Assembly: GCA_946965045.2 (NCBI GenBank)
Contig: OX337239.1
Location: 1,798,001-1,862,000, forward strand
DNA length: 64,000 bases
Reading direction: 5' to 3'
DNA from: Epithemia pelagica
Lineage: Eukaryota; Bacillariophyta; Bacillariophyceae; Surirellales; Surirellaceae
Below the pieces are notes generated by a model that saw nothing but the letters and a program-made list of their open reading frames with translations, was not told the DNA's origin and searched no databases. The translations under genes were made by a program, and so were the position numbers. Below, piece by piece: positions 21,791 through 32,800 of the stretch. Numbering within the stretch: the first letter of the stretch is position 1; every line of letters starts with the position of its first letter.

Positions 21791-23056
21791 ATGGCAGTCA
21801 TGTTGATAAACTCCTTATGGAAACCTAGCTTCGGGTCTCCTCATGGAGCCGTCTCCTCTCCAACACTCGAATTGACATCAGCTTCCAGATCCACTTCCGG
21901 GACTCCTCTGCATCAATCTCGCCGGCGCAAATCATTGACGTGTTACTTCTATGTCGTGATTCTATGTGTGGTTTTCGCCTTGTACTCTGGATTGATGCTT
22001 GCAGGGGATATGCGCATGATTCGAAATTTATGGTTACCAAGTCAAAACGAAAACTACGACACGAAGTCGTCCATGGTGGAACGAAGCATGTTGAAGGCTG
22101 ACATGTTCAAAGGAAGGAATCATTCCCTTGGTATTGTTTGGCTCATGTCGTTTCCAAACAGCGGTACGTCCTTCACCATCAAGCACATTCGCCATTTAGG
22201 AATGACTCAATCGGCGACAAATTACGGCCATGAGAATACTCAGATGTCTTCTGGCGAAGCGATTCCCGTGTACGAAGACCAACCGGGAGGACCGTTTTGG
22301 ATGGACCCGGATGTGCATCCAGAATTTGAGTTTCCTTCTCGTTTGGTGTTGGTCAAGACCCATTGCGGTGGTCGCTGCGAAACTTGTCCACCGCAACGCT
22401 ACTTTGAATCCACCTACAGCTTCCGGCAACAATGCTTGACGGGAAAGCGGTGTTTCTTTGTGAATGGAAGTCGTGTCGATGAAAGAGTTTCATATCCCGT
22501 AGACCGCGTTTCCAAGGCAATTCATTTGATTCGCGATCCCTTTGACAATATTGTGTCGAGATTCCATATGGAAGCAAAAGGGAATCGAAGTGCCACTGGC
22601 TACAATTCGACGCGAGAAGGCTTTCGCCAGTACTGCTTTTGGCTCAACGACGAGTACAAAGACGAAGAGGAAAAGGCTCGTATCTTGTATCATAGCAAAC
22701 TTTTGATCATAATGAAAGACGTCCCGTGCCGAGCCGATTTCTTCCGATACGTTGAATGGCACAATCAAGCGTTTGCTTTGACCCAAGATTTGGGTTTGGA
22801 TACATTGGTGGTTCACTACGGCGAGTACACAAGTAATATGAAGGGAGTATCCCAGCGCTTGTTGGATTTTATGGATTTATCGGCTCGTGGCACACCATTT
22901 GAATTCCTCCCGGGCAAGGAGTATCGTGACGAGTATTTCACGGCCAAGGAACGTCGCGCCGTTCAAGAGGCTTTCAATCAAATGGCTTCGCAGCAAACCA
23001 CGATCCACATGAAGCAGTATTTTGTTGAGGAAGAGCGCCCCGCATCTACATCGTAG
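21791..23056 (+). CDS. Type II membrane sulfotransferase
   Basis: The protein is 421 aa from 21791 (CCACCATGG, an excellent start context). Topology: a polar N-tail, a basic stop (SRRRKS), a membrane helix at about 50-72, then a lumenal catalytic part. The 5'-phosphosulfate-binding loop is SFPNSGTSF (120-128) and the 3'-phosphate-binding strand/helix is AIHLIRDPFDNIVSRFH (243-259), the two hallmarks of PAPS-dependent sulfotransferases. Several Cys pairs (CETCPP, QQCLTGKRC) fit disulfides in the secretory lumen. It probably sulfates a glycan or small secretory-pathway acceptor in the Golgi; the acceptor is not inferable. Convergent with the FMO gene. Confidence 0.85.
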   Translation: MAVMLINSLWKPSFGSPHGAVSSPTLELTSASRSTSGTPLHQSRRRKSLTCYFYVVILCVVFALYSGLMLAGDMRMIRNLWLPSQNENYDTKSSMVERSMLKADMFKGRNHSLGIVWLMSFPNSGTSFTIKHIRHLGMTQSATNYGHENTQMSSGEAIPVYEDQPGGPFWMDPDVHPEFEFPSRLVLVKTHCGGRCETCPPQRYFESTYSFRQQCLTGKRCFFVNGSRVDERVSYPVDRVSKAIHLIRDPFDNIVSRFHMEAKGNRSATGYNSTREGFRQYCFWLNDEYKDEEEKARILYHSKLLIIMKDVPCRADFFRYVEWHNQAFALTQDLGLDTLVVHYGEYTSNMKGVSQRLLDFMDLSARGTPFEFLPGKEYRDEYFTAKERRAVQEAFNQMASQQTTIHMKQYFVEEERPASTS

Positions 23057-23383
23057 AATCACGTTTTGTGAAATATTATGACGTTCTCGTTTTGAATTGT
23101 CAAGTCTCTTAGAAGCATGATTCATTTAGCAGTAAAGTGAGAAAGTGAGAATGATTAAATTTTATTGTCAGACATTGAAGCGAATAAGCTATGGAGAATT
23201 ATCTTTTTTTGAAAGATGTTGCTTGTAGACGAACGACAACAAAAAAAGAGCTGATGATGCACATGACAGTCGGTCTGCCAACTGTCAGCATTCATCGACG
23301 AACGAATGGACACTGTGTAGTCAAACAAAAATGTTACAGTCATAGTCTTCGGTTCGCCACTGGTATATTCTCAGCATCCTTCC
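23057..23383. other. Convergent intergenic region
   Basis: 327 bp of AT-rich sequence between the stop codons of the sulfotransferase and the FMO gene. Nothing further recognised. Confidence 0.5.
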
Positions 23384-26077
23384 TTAGCTGACGCTGGGTG
23401 TCAGAATGGTCCGGGAAACGTAATCTTTGGCTGGACCTTTGACCGTATATTCCATTTGCACACGTTTAGCGGCCAAGCCGTCCAATTCAATTCGAAAGTT
23501 CGCATTGTACATATCCTTCACACACAAATGATTGGATTTCGCTTTCCATACCACAGGTTCATCACTCAAGAATGCTATGTCATCCGCTGAAGTATCCACA
23601 TTCGCCTCGTCTTGTTCGAACAATAGACTCAAAAACTGATGGGCTCGTTTTCCATCCTCGACAAAATACAGTTCCATTGCACCGGATGCTGGGTTTCTCA
23701 AATAATGATACTCTCGAAAAACTTCCATCTTCTTTCCAGTAGGCATTTCCATGAAACCGTCTTCTCGGTACAAGAGAAAATCCTTTTCCTCTGTCTTGCC
23801 ATCGGCGGAACTCTGAGATTCGGGTCGTCGCAAGGAAAATTCGACCGTTCCAGATACTGACTGGGAAGTGCCAACTTGCAGGCCAGTTCCGTCCTTTTCC
23901 CCCACTGGCGTTAAGGTGCGCTGAAAGGCCCATTTCCCAACTAATGCGGTCAAGAGTGTCGAGGTAATGTGATGGGGCTGTTGGCGGCACCTCAATTCAA
24001 GATTCTCTTCCATGTCAGAGAGAACGGCTTGTGCCAAGGACAAGTCTGGTTGATACATGACCGGTAGGACCATGTCTCCCATGGAACGGAAATGAGGTGC
24101 ATCGTCACCCAAGCCATGAAGACCATGGGCCATCGTTTTCCCGTGATGACTGCTCCACTTGTCGTCTAGTTGTCGCAATTTGGACACAAGGGAATCCAAG
24201 CGACCAACATAGTCACTGCGTGGAAATTGTGGTTGTGGCTGCTGCTCTCGAATTTGTTTCGACACGTTTAAAAGAGCAGCATCGTCTGCCATTTTATTCT
24301 CGTCTTTGTTGACAAGGTTGTCATCTCCTGACTGTGCCTCATCGTGTTTTTCTTTCTTCATGAGGTGTATTGCTAATTGAGAAGCCGCCAAGCGAGCTTG
24401 CAACTCCATTACAGCGAAATAGGGTCCCCGATACATGCCGACAAAGGCCAACCCAGGAAGATCGGGATGATACACATCGTGACACAAGAGAACTGGCATG
24501 AATTTGTTTTGTGGTTCGTATTCTAATCTCTTGAGAATGGCATCGCTATCCAGAAAGTTCAGGTTGGTGTAATATCCTGTTGCGGAAATAATGGTATCGA
24601 CTCCCGACAAAGTCCGTACCGTTTTGTTTCCACCATTGTTCTCCTCTGATGACTTGGTACTACTAATAAGCAAATCCCCATCTTCATTGCACCCAACCAA
24701 ATAACCGGGTTCCACTTGGATTCTCCCACTGCTCACTAATTCCAGAAAGCCATCGGAAATGCCCGCAAACACGGGTTGAGTTGGATCTTCCCAGGGTTGT
24801 CGTAGAAGCGACGACGATGATGACGCACTTTGAATGACACGTTGTTGCTTGATTTGTTGACTGCTCCCCAAAAGTGTTGCCAAGGTGAAATGCCGTTGAA
24901 TGTTGAGTTCTGGATCGTTCCCCAGATGTTGTTCCCCTTCATCCTTGAGACCATGTTGTGTTCGTTGATAAAACACAATATCGACTGGACTAAAGTTATT
25001 GCCCCGTTTGGTATCTGGTATAAAATGGGGAAAGATCCATGGTACACTGGGGAGGATACTAATCACTTGTGGTGGTGGAGACGAGGACAACGAAGGATCG
25101 TCTCGTGACGGTTGCGGCTTGGCTGTGGCAATGTCTACGGCAATCTCAAGTGCGCTAAAGGACGATCCGCAAATTGCCACTCGAGGTGGTCGTGTGTCAG
25201 TTGCCCTAATGGTGGTCGAATCACTCCCCTTGTTCCTAGCTTGAGGGCTACTTTGATACAGTTGGTCGACACTGTAATAGTGGGAAGAATGAAGGTGCTT
25301 GCCCTGAAATGCGGCCAATGTGTCCAATCCATTTTTGTTGGTGCCGCTACTAGTGGTCGGCCATGCCGCCTGTGAAAAAAAGCCAGATGCCACCACCACA
25401 CCATCAAACTGTTTCGAGTATCGATTGTCTTCCTGATGGAGCACGTCTTGGTAGTACGCTTGTAGTGGTGGTTCTTGTTGATTGGAAGGGTGTGGGGCGG
25501 TCGTCCATTCGACCGAGTAACACTGATGATTGTCCGTCGGAGCCACTTTAGTAATGTGACATCCCAAACGGAAGGTACAGTCTTTATTGGATTTCAAGTA
25601 ATGGTTGGAATAGTTTTGTAAATATTCATGAACTTGCTGTGCGGTAGGAAAGAAAAAGGAAAAGGCATCTTCCTGTTCTGTCATTGAAGAATCTTGGCCA
25701 AGTTTGATGCTGTCAATATGACTTTGAAACGAGGTCCAGGGATAGTCGGAAAAGGAACAGGAATATCGCGACAAGTTGGTACGCAGTGACTTCCAAGTGG
25801 TGGCGGGTCCATCAGAGGAAGAACGATATGGATGATTTGGCTGTTTGCCCCACATACCGCCAATATCCCAAGCCGCATCAAATACGGTCGGTCGCAATCC
25901 ACATCGCAACAAATGTCGGGCCGTCACCAACCCTGCCGCTCCTGCTCCAATCACACAAATTTCTCCTGCACTACCACTCTTGATGGCGGCCGCTGCTGCT
26001 GCGGCTCCACCGCTCGTGGCAGCTGCTGAAAGAGCAGCAGCTGCCGACATGGTAGTCGTAGTGGCCTTTGGAAGCAT
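23384..26077 (-). CDS. Flavin-containing monooxygenase with C-terminal DUF6314-like domain
   Basis: The protein is 897 aa. After an Ala-rich leader, the FAD-binding GAGAAG loop is at 44-49, the FMO fingerprint FxGxxxHSxxY is met by FQGKHLHSSHY at 257-267, a second dinucleotide (NADPH) loop lies at CGSSFSALE (303-311), and the ATGY motif is at 499-502. These make a class B flavin monooxygenase. Residues ~712-892 form a separate domain: LVGKWAFQR, SGTVEF, LLYREDGFME, FREYHYL, YFVEDGKRAHQF, HLCVKDMY and a closing GPAKDYVSRT. This order of motifs matches DUF6314, a lipocalin-like barrel. The family uses NADPH and O2 to oxygenate N, S or ketone groups; the substrate is unknown. The frame is intronless, and the fused barrel may hold or deliver a hydrophobic substrate (inference). 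Confidence 0.88.
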   Translation of the reverse strand: MLPKATTTTMSAAAALSAAATSGGAAAAAAAIKSGSAGEICVIGAGAAGLVTARHLLRCGLRPTVFDAAWDIGGMWGKQPNHPYRSSSDGPATTWKSLRTNLSRYSCSFSDYPWTSFQSHIDSIKLGQDSSMTEQEDAFSFFFPTAQQVHEYLQNYSNHYLKSNKDCTFRLGCHITKVAPTDNHQCYSVEWTTAPHPSNQQEPPLQAYYQDVLHQEDNRYSKQFDGVVVASGFFSQAAWPTTSSGTNKNGLDTLAAFQGKHLHSSHYYSVDQLYQSSPQARNKGSDSTTIRATDTRPPRVAICGSSFSALEIAVDIATAKPQPSRDDPSLSSSPPPQVISILPSVPWIFPHFIPDTKRGNNFSPVDIVFYQRTQHGLKDEGEQHLGNDPELNIQRHFTLATLLGSSQQIKQQRVIQSASSSSSLLRQPWEDPTQPVFAGISDGFLELVSSGRIQVEPGYLVGCNEDGDLLISSTKSSEENNGGNKTVRTLSGVDTIISATGYYTNLNFLDSDAILKRLEYEPQNKFMPVLLCHDVYHPDLPGLAFVGMYRGPYFAVMELQARLAASQLAIHLMKKEKHDEAQSGDDNLVNKDENKMADDAALLNVSKQIREQQPQPQFPRSDYVGRLDSLVSKLRQLDDKWSSHHGKTMAHGLHGLGDDAPHFRSMGDMVLPVMYQPDLSLAQAVLSDMEENLELRCRQQPHHITSTLLTALVGKWAFQRTLTPVGEKDGTGLQVGTSQSVSGTVEFSLRRPESQSSADGKTEEKDFLLYREDGFMEMPTGKKMEVFREYHYLRNPASGAMELYFVEDGKRAHQFLSLLFEQDEANVDTSADDIAFLSDEPVVWKAKSNHLCVKDMYNANFRIELDGLAAKRVQMEYTVKGPAKDYVSRTILTPSVS

Positions 26078-26428
26078 TTCGTTGTCTTGTTGTTTCCTCT
26101 TCTTTTATGCGATGCAATGAATTCTCGGTTAACGTGCCGCAACCTCCAAACTGTTACGTTCGGAAATCAAGTGACAGAGAGAGGAGATCAATGCTCTCTT
26201 GTTCCAATCCAAAAACGACAACAGGGTCGTCACTCTTCGTTCGAATGGTCTTGGATCTTTTCAAAAAAGAGGTCGCAGTCGCGCTTCTGCGACTAAAAGC
26301 GATCCCTTTCTAAGAAAAAACTCTACCTTGGTAGGTATAGAGTACCTCCCAAAGACAGCAACCACCGAGCTCTCTAGCCCAATCCGCCGTCCAGGATTAT
26401 CCCATGATGTTTCTAGGAGTATAGAAAC
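26078..26428. other. Intergenic region between tandem minus-strand genes
   Basis: 351 bp that should contain the FMO promoter and the 3' end of the methyltransferase-like gene. I did not find a convincing SECIS-like hairpin by eye. Confidence 0.4.
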
Positions 26429-28750
26429 TCAAAGAAGGTTTTGTTTCAATGTTTGTTCGTATCGTTTCAAGCCAAAGGTGGACCACAGAACAGTATTGGC
26501 ACCCTCAAACGGCAAGGTGGCCCGTTGAATGGACGGATGTTTGGCTTGGAGGTACTCCACCAAATCCGGCAAGGTACAGACCAACTCGGACGATGCAGTA
26601 CCAACGGTTTTGCGTCGATGGGGAAACAGTCGAGAATAAACACAACAGGGGACAATGACAAAGGGAATTTCATGAGCCACGGCAAGATCCACAATTGCAT
26701 CCGTGGCTTCATCGGGATGCAAGGCCACCAAGGCCGATGCTTGTTGAAACAAGGGATCCTCCTCATTGCTAATAGGCAAGCTATCCTTATCATCCGGTGG
26801 AGATCGTTTCATTGAGTCTTCTTGTTGTCGTTGCTTCTGTAGCTTTGGTGGTTGTGGTGGTAGAGGGAGAGAACGTGTCTGCGTGGAGTTGAACTTTGTG
26901 GAAGAGGATGTCGCACGAGGTTCGGGTGGCAATCCTCCAAACCAGGCACGATAGGCATCATACGGTTGAACGGGTTGACAGTAGTAGTAGGACGGCAATT
27001 CCATCTCCTCGAATGCTGATGCCATTGTCGTGTTTGTCTGTGGATCCATGGCGTCCTCTGTCCTCGTCCTTTCGGTACCGGCCATGACACGGCCATCAAG
27101 CTTTGTATCTTGGATGTTCTTTGTCCTATTATCGACCGCAGTGTCGGAGGAAGTGTTCTCCATCGTGGTCGGTGAGGACTCTACTTGCGGTGGCGGTGCC
27201 TTGGGAGACGACAAGGACGGATACAGGAGAGTTTTCCAAAGAGTTTTTTGTTTTCGTTCAGTGGCTTTGACGTCCTCCCGTTGATTGCTGTTGCTATCCT
27301 CGTTTTCAGTAACATTGTCATCAAGACCATGGTTGAGTTGTACCTGACGCTGCTGCTGCGCACGTACAAAGAGTTTACGATCTCGTTTGGGCAATTTACC
27401 GACGTTCGATCGTGGATCCAACACAGTTGCTCGAATTCCCCGCAATGCCAACGCCATGGACAAATGTCCAGATCCACCGGCAACGTCCAAGACGCCACGA
27501 CCACTGTTCAACACTGTCTGAACTGCTGTAGGATTTGGCAAGGGATGACGGGCCCAATCATCATACTTCTCATGTTGTTCTCGCTGTTCTTTTTTATGTA
27601 GAGTCTGCATGTTTTGGGGCAAATGACTTTGCACATTGTCACATGAATCGCTTCCAGTTTGGTCCATGTCCTGGCTTTCGGAAACGGCATGCATGAGGAA
27701 ATTCGCCACGTAACTCGCTTGTGTCCGTTTGGCCAAGCTTGTATTGTGACTGGCGCATTTGTGGGGATGGTACCGCGCAGCTCCATGGGGTAAGTAATCC
27801 TCATCTTCCTCCTCTCCCAACCACGGCAATTGTTCTTGTTCCTGTCGTCGATGCTGCATCTTTTCTTCGACACCCACCGATAGCCTGGCAGCTCGAATAT
27901 CACCAACGGGTGGGGCAGGAGGGACATATTTGGCCTGGCACCACTGGATTTTTGTTGTGTTCCAATAGCGTGGTTGCAACACTTGAATCTGATCTTGTGC
28001 TTCTTGAAGCGAATTGACAGTCAAGACGTATCGGCGACGCGGTCCGTCCTCCAGCACCTCGTTTTCCTGCGTACACGTTTGGTCTCTTGACAGAAGACTA
28101 CGCGAATTATCATTGCCTGTATTCGTCCATTCTCCACCTGTGACATGAATCAAATCACCAGTTTTGCAAACGCGTCGAACATGCGATCGAAGAAAGGGTA
28201 CCAAGCCGCTCGTATTGCTGCTGGCTCAAGACGGATCAGTGACGTTTTGTGGAAGAGGTCTCGGAGGCGGTGGTGGTCCAAACTGTATCCTTACCCTCAA
28301 AATATCAACCTCAGCGCCAGTTTCGTCTTCCTCGTCACCATCATGAGGGTCTTGTTGTTTCGGGAGTTTGATGGAATCTCCGCTAGCTGCATAAAACAAA
28401 GGATTAGTATTGTTCACGTCCTTTTCTTCTGATCCATGGGCATCCAACAGACTGTTGTTTGTTGTGGTACTATGGTCGTCATCCAGCACCACGGGGTACA
28501 GCGACAAAGAAGCAAATCCGGACCGTACCGACCGGGCGTAAAGGACACCACAAACCCCTGTGCCTGTGCTCAGAAGGTTCTCGTTCCGTTGCTTTTGGAG
28601 GTGGAGCTGACCGTTATTCGTTGCCTTCCACGAGCTTTCCCTTGTATTAACGATGTCATCTTCTTCGTCTTCCATCACGGTTTCCAGATGTAGTGGACCC
28701 ATCTCAATCTCATGCTGGTCCCTCCACGCTCCACGCTCTGCGCAGAACAT
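26429..28750 (-). CDS. SAM-dependent methyltransferase-like protein, frame interrupted by in-frame TGA
   Basis: One reading frame of 774 codons runs from the ATG at 28750 to the stop at 26429, broken once by TGA at 28226-28228. The downstream half has no ATG near its start, so the two halves belong to one gene. The N-terminal 174 codons end in a Pro-rich segment (FGPPPPPRPLP). The downstream part holds HKCASHNTS, a class I SAM-binding loop LDVAGGSGHLSMALAL, a low-complexity middle, and a C-terminal block FVIVPCCVYSRLFPHRRK...LPFEGANTVLW typical of an uncharacterised eukaryotic methyltransferase group. Explanations are a 66-nt GT-AG intron (28218-28283, weak GTTTGG donor) that removes the TGA in frame, a nonsense mutation, or recoding. 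Substrate unknown; RNA is a guess. Confidence 0.65.
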
Positions 28751-29867
28751 GTCGCTCTATGTGTGGATGCGCGATGGGGCCGTGGGACGGCTCTTCCGAG
28801 TGACGGGCCAGGTACAGAGCCAGCGACCCATCAGCGCAAGTGATCTAGTCTAAAAACGCTATGGTTGTTCTATGCCCTCCACGACCGTGCTTTGTTGGGT
28901 TGGGAGGACCACTTACAGGGTCCGGAAAAATGGTCGTCTGTGTGTGGCCCCCGTCACCGGAGGGCTGTTCCCCCGCGTCGAAATGGCGCCAGGGCAGTCG
29001 GTCGAGTATGTCCTGCGGGACTGCCACGGCAGCTGAAATAGACTATCACTTTTGGTTGTTCTATGCCCTCCTACTCCTACGGCCAAGGCTGTGGCTCTTA
29101 TGGAGACATGCATTAGCCGACTTGCGAGATACCTTTGCATGTTGCCGCCAATCACCAATCCATTATCCGTTACTCCTACTCATAGATCCAGATTCCAGAT
29201 CCATTGCCCAGCAGGACGCCAATCGCAAGGTTATGGGCATCAAAGTCTTCTGCGTCCTTCTGCTACCTTACCTTTTCCTCATCACAAGAACAAGACATCT
29301 TACACTGACCATAACCAATGCTTGCATCCAATCCACCCCACAAAATTTCCTATGTCTTTCCGATGCGACGGTTCCGGGTTGTCGGTTGTCTGTTGTCTGT
29401 CTTGGTCACGGAGAGAATGGAGATGGAGTTTCAAAAAAAGTTTGAGAGCCTATGATTGTTACGTTGCAAATGGTTAAATGAGATTGTATGTGGCACGAGT
29501 CCGCTTAAATATTTTGGATCATATCATCTATGCCCATCCAAAATAGGACATCGGCTATAGTAAATTTTATTAAAAATTTTCATGCTTTTTTGTTTACGTA
29601 AAGAGTTTTTGTTGAAGACGCCTTATTTTGGTTGGGTTAACACATGGCGCGCATGCTGAGCACATGGAAAGTACAGCATATTTTAGAGTGATATTGTTGA
29701 TCAATCACTTTTTTGTTACAGCAAAGGCCCAGTCGTTGGGAATTTTCTTCTAGTCAACAACCTTTATCTCTGTTTCCCTTTTGATGAGGCTTCAAAGAAC
29801 AAGGCAACGGCAACTGATCAAAAATTCATTATTTCAATTGGTTCTGGGGAAGTCTGATTGATCGAGA
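28751..29867. other. Divergent intergenic region with a short direct repeat
   Basis: 1.1 kb between divergent genes. A 194-codon frame at 28861-29445 looks non-coding. TGGTTGTTCTATGCCCTCC occurs twice, about 190 bp apart. The right third is strongly AT-rich. Confidence 0.5.
28862..29071. repeat. Dispersed direct repeat pair, 19 bp
   Basis: The 19-mer TGGTTGTTCTATGCCCTCC begins at about 28862 and again at about 29053. The sequence between shows no gene. It could mark a footprint of an old insertion, but no target duplication can be proved. Confidence 0.6.
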
Positions 29868-32800
29868 ATGCGAATGAAACAGAAAGATCCGATGGATAAA
29901 TCTCTGCTGCTGCGACAGCGACAAGCTTCCGGACAATATCATGTTCCGACAACGAAACAAGTCTCTCCCGGTTTCGTTCATGACACGCAAACCCGCCGCC
30001 GCCATCAACAACATCTCATCCTGACGGACGAGACGATGCAACATCGACGTCGTTGGATTGGAAAGCTCCTTTCGACATCGCGACGTCCTTCGCAAGAGAC
30101 TTCAAGCCCTAGCACAGCACCCATCATTGATATAACTGTAACAACCAATCGCAATGAATTCCAACCGACCTTTGAGACGGAAAACTTCCTGGAAACGATA
30201 ACAGTACCAAGAAACACACCCGTTAGTAATCGAATGGCAGAAAATATGCATGATGATCGAGACCAACTGAAAGATTTGATGGAACTAGTTGGATCTGCAT
30301 GTGATACAACTCCCAAAAGAAGCAGTGCGAGTGAAACATCTACAGTATCTTCATCGGTGACCCATGACACGAATGAAAGTGACGAGGAACCACCTTCGCT
30401 GAGTCGTCGCCGCATGAGTGGGAGCAGCCGACAGACTCCTGTTCTGGGAGACTCACAGTTTACTTCTTCTCGCCGTTCATCGGTGCGTTCCCCACCACCT
30501 CTCACGAGAAAAGTTAAAAGTGGCGATTCGTTCCCAGTGAACTCGTCGCATATGTTATCAATGGGGAGGCTTCGAAATGGTGAACCCTTCCGAGTGAGTC
30601 CATCCCATATGGGTTCTGTGGTGAGAGGAGAAGGTTCCATGGGATCTCCCATCCAGAGAAAACTGGTTGGACGCAAGTCGGTTGGGAGATCCACATCTCC
30701 TTTTGCCCCAGACTCGCCAACTTCAGCAAGTCTTCGAAGCCTCAAGAGTCTCCGCGATTCGCCTGCAACGGTGGCAGCGATTGAGTATTCGAGTCGTCGA
30801 AAAATAAGATCTCCACTCATGTGGACGCGAAAAGAGAAAGAGGCAACAGTAGATTACAGTCGGTCGCCTGTCATTGTGGCGAGATCTTCTGGGAACTCTG
30901 CGGAGATTGAAACACCGCTTCGTACTGAGCGAGAAGGCACAGAGTCGTCTCAACGAATGAATTCGTTTCGTCGAGTTCTCGGTCGCAGCATAAGTCCATC
31001 TCGTGCAAGCACGTACAAGAGAAACAACAGACGAGTAAGATCCAACGTACAACGTCAGGCCGCCTCTCTGTCACCACGCAATCGATCAAGAAAGAAGCAA
31101 ATGCTCAATGAACGAATCACAACGACGTATCAGAATGGAAGATCTGTCGTCGAAGAAGAACAGGAAGAAACGCGAACACACGTCTCTCGAAGTAGCAGTC
31201 ACAGGACACATAGATCCAGTCGCAGTCACAGCACGGATTCTGTTCAAAGGTCCAGCCGCAGCCAGAGCAGAGATTCTGCTCATAGATCCAGTCGAAGCCA
31301 AAGCAGAGATTCTGCTCGTAGATCCAGTCGAAGCCAAAGCAAGGATCCTGGTCGGAGGTCCAGTCGTAGCCACAGCAAGGATTCTACTCGGAGGTCCACC
31401 CGCAGTCACAGCAGGGATTCTACTCGGAGGTCCACCCGCAGTCCGACCAAGGAATCTGGAGACAAACATCGTTGTCTCTCGAAACCACGAAAGGCCAAGG
31501 ATGAAAAAGTTTATTTTTACGAAGACAGCTCCGAGAGCGACACTTCTTCACTCGATGACTTCTATGAGTCTCCGTACGAGAGAATGGATCGGTATCGTGA
31601 TGAAAGTTCGGAAGATGACTGTTCGGTGGCCTCACGAGGCTCTACTGAATCGTTGACAGATATTCTCCGGTCCTTCTCGGACGTATATTCCTTCGGGGAT
31701 CCTGACTTTGTCGATAAGCCGAAGGGACGTGACCAGACGCCGTCGAGTCCCTACGTCAATAATCCCTGTCAAGGCCTCTCGTGGCTACCTAGGTACATGA
31801 ATCCCGTTACACCATGCCAGGAAACAAGCTGGCTTAACTATCTTTTTAGCGGAGGGAAAAGTGCACCCGAGAAGAAGAAGAGCACAAATGATGAACACAA
31901 TCAAAGTGAAGTTGAGGAAACAAGAACACCGCAAGTGGACGTCAAAGTGACAAGCGCCAGTGAACGAGACAGTAGTATCAAAACCAATGAAGGTCAAACT
32001 TCTCCGAAAAAGCAAGATTACAAGAGAACGGTCAGTGAAAATAATGACGACAAAAGCGTCGCTACAACCAAAACTAGTGTCAAGAAATTCTGGAATGTGA
32101 AGAAAAAGCAGGATGACACAAAAAAGCTCAAGGAGACAAAACCTCAAAACCAAAGAACGAAGCAAGATGCTGCAGAGAAAAAGAGGAATAGCCTTACTGA
32201 CGACAAAAGCGTAAATTCAAAGAAGAATAAGAAGGGAGAGAACAAAGTCGATATCACGGACAAAATACCTGTGAAAAAGGATGCCGTTGACGAAGACACG
32301 AATTCCGTCAAAGACGACTCTGGTCGACCAAGTTCTCCAGGCAGATATTTAAAATCACAGAAGGAGGACATGATCGACGACAATGTAGTCATGGAAACAA
32401 GGGAATCCCGTACAGGAGGAAGGCCCTGCTCACCAGTTCCTCGGCTCACTTCTGCTACAGCAGCTCCTTTTGCCACCTGTCCTTCCGACTTTGGTCATGC
32501 CATGATGGACAGGTTTAACGATGGTTGTGGTCAAAGTGCCTTAATAAATCCGAATGAACTTCCCGTTCCTCATTGCACTTACGAAACCACAATGCCTGGT
32601 ACCGGTGGTCCCTCAGGCTGTGGCAATGAAATGATGGACACACTGAAGCAGGGTTGTGGGGAGCCAACTTTGATGGATTCTAAATCCACGCATGAAACGG
32701 CGGTTCCTGGTGTTACTAGTCCGCCCGGTTGTGGACATGAACAAATCATGGATACTTTCAACCAAGGATGTGGGGAGACATCCTTTATGAATTCAAACGT

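Noticed and set aside
28226..28228. TGA read as selenocysteine
   Set aside because: The surrounding sequence is not like any known selenoprotein motif and no SECIS element was seen by eye; an intron or nonsense mutation is simpler.
28861..29445. 194-codon plus-strand open frame
   Set aside because: Composition is patchy (Trp/Cys/Pro-rich then Thr/His), no family match, a direct repeat falls inside it, and it lies in the promoter region of two divergent genes.
31086..31469. Minus-strand frame across the RS repeats
   Set aside because: It is a by-product of the 36-bp repeats read in antisense.
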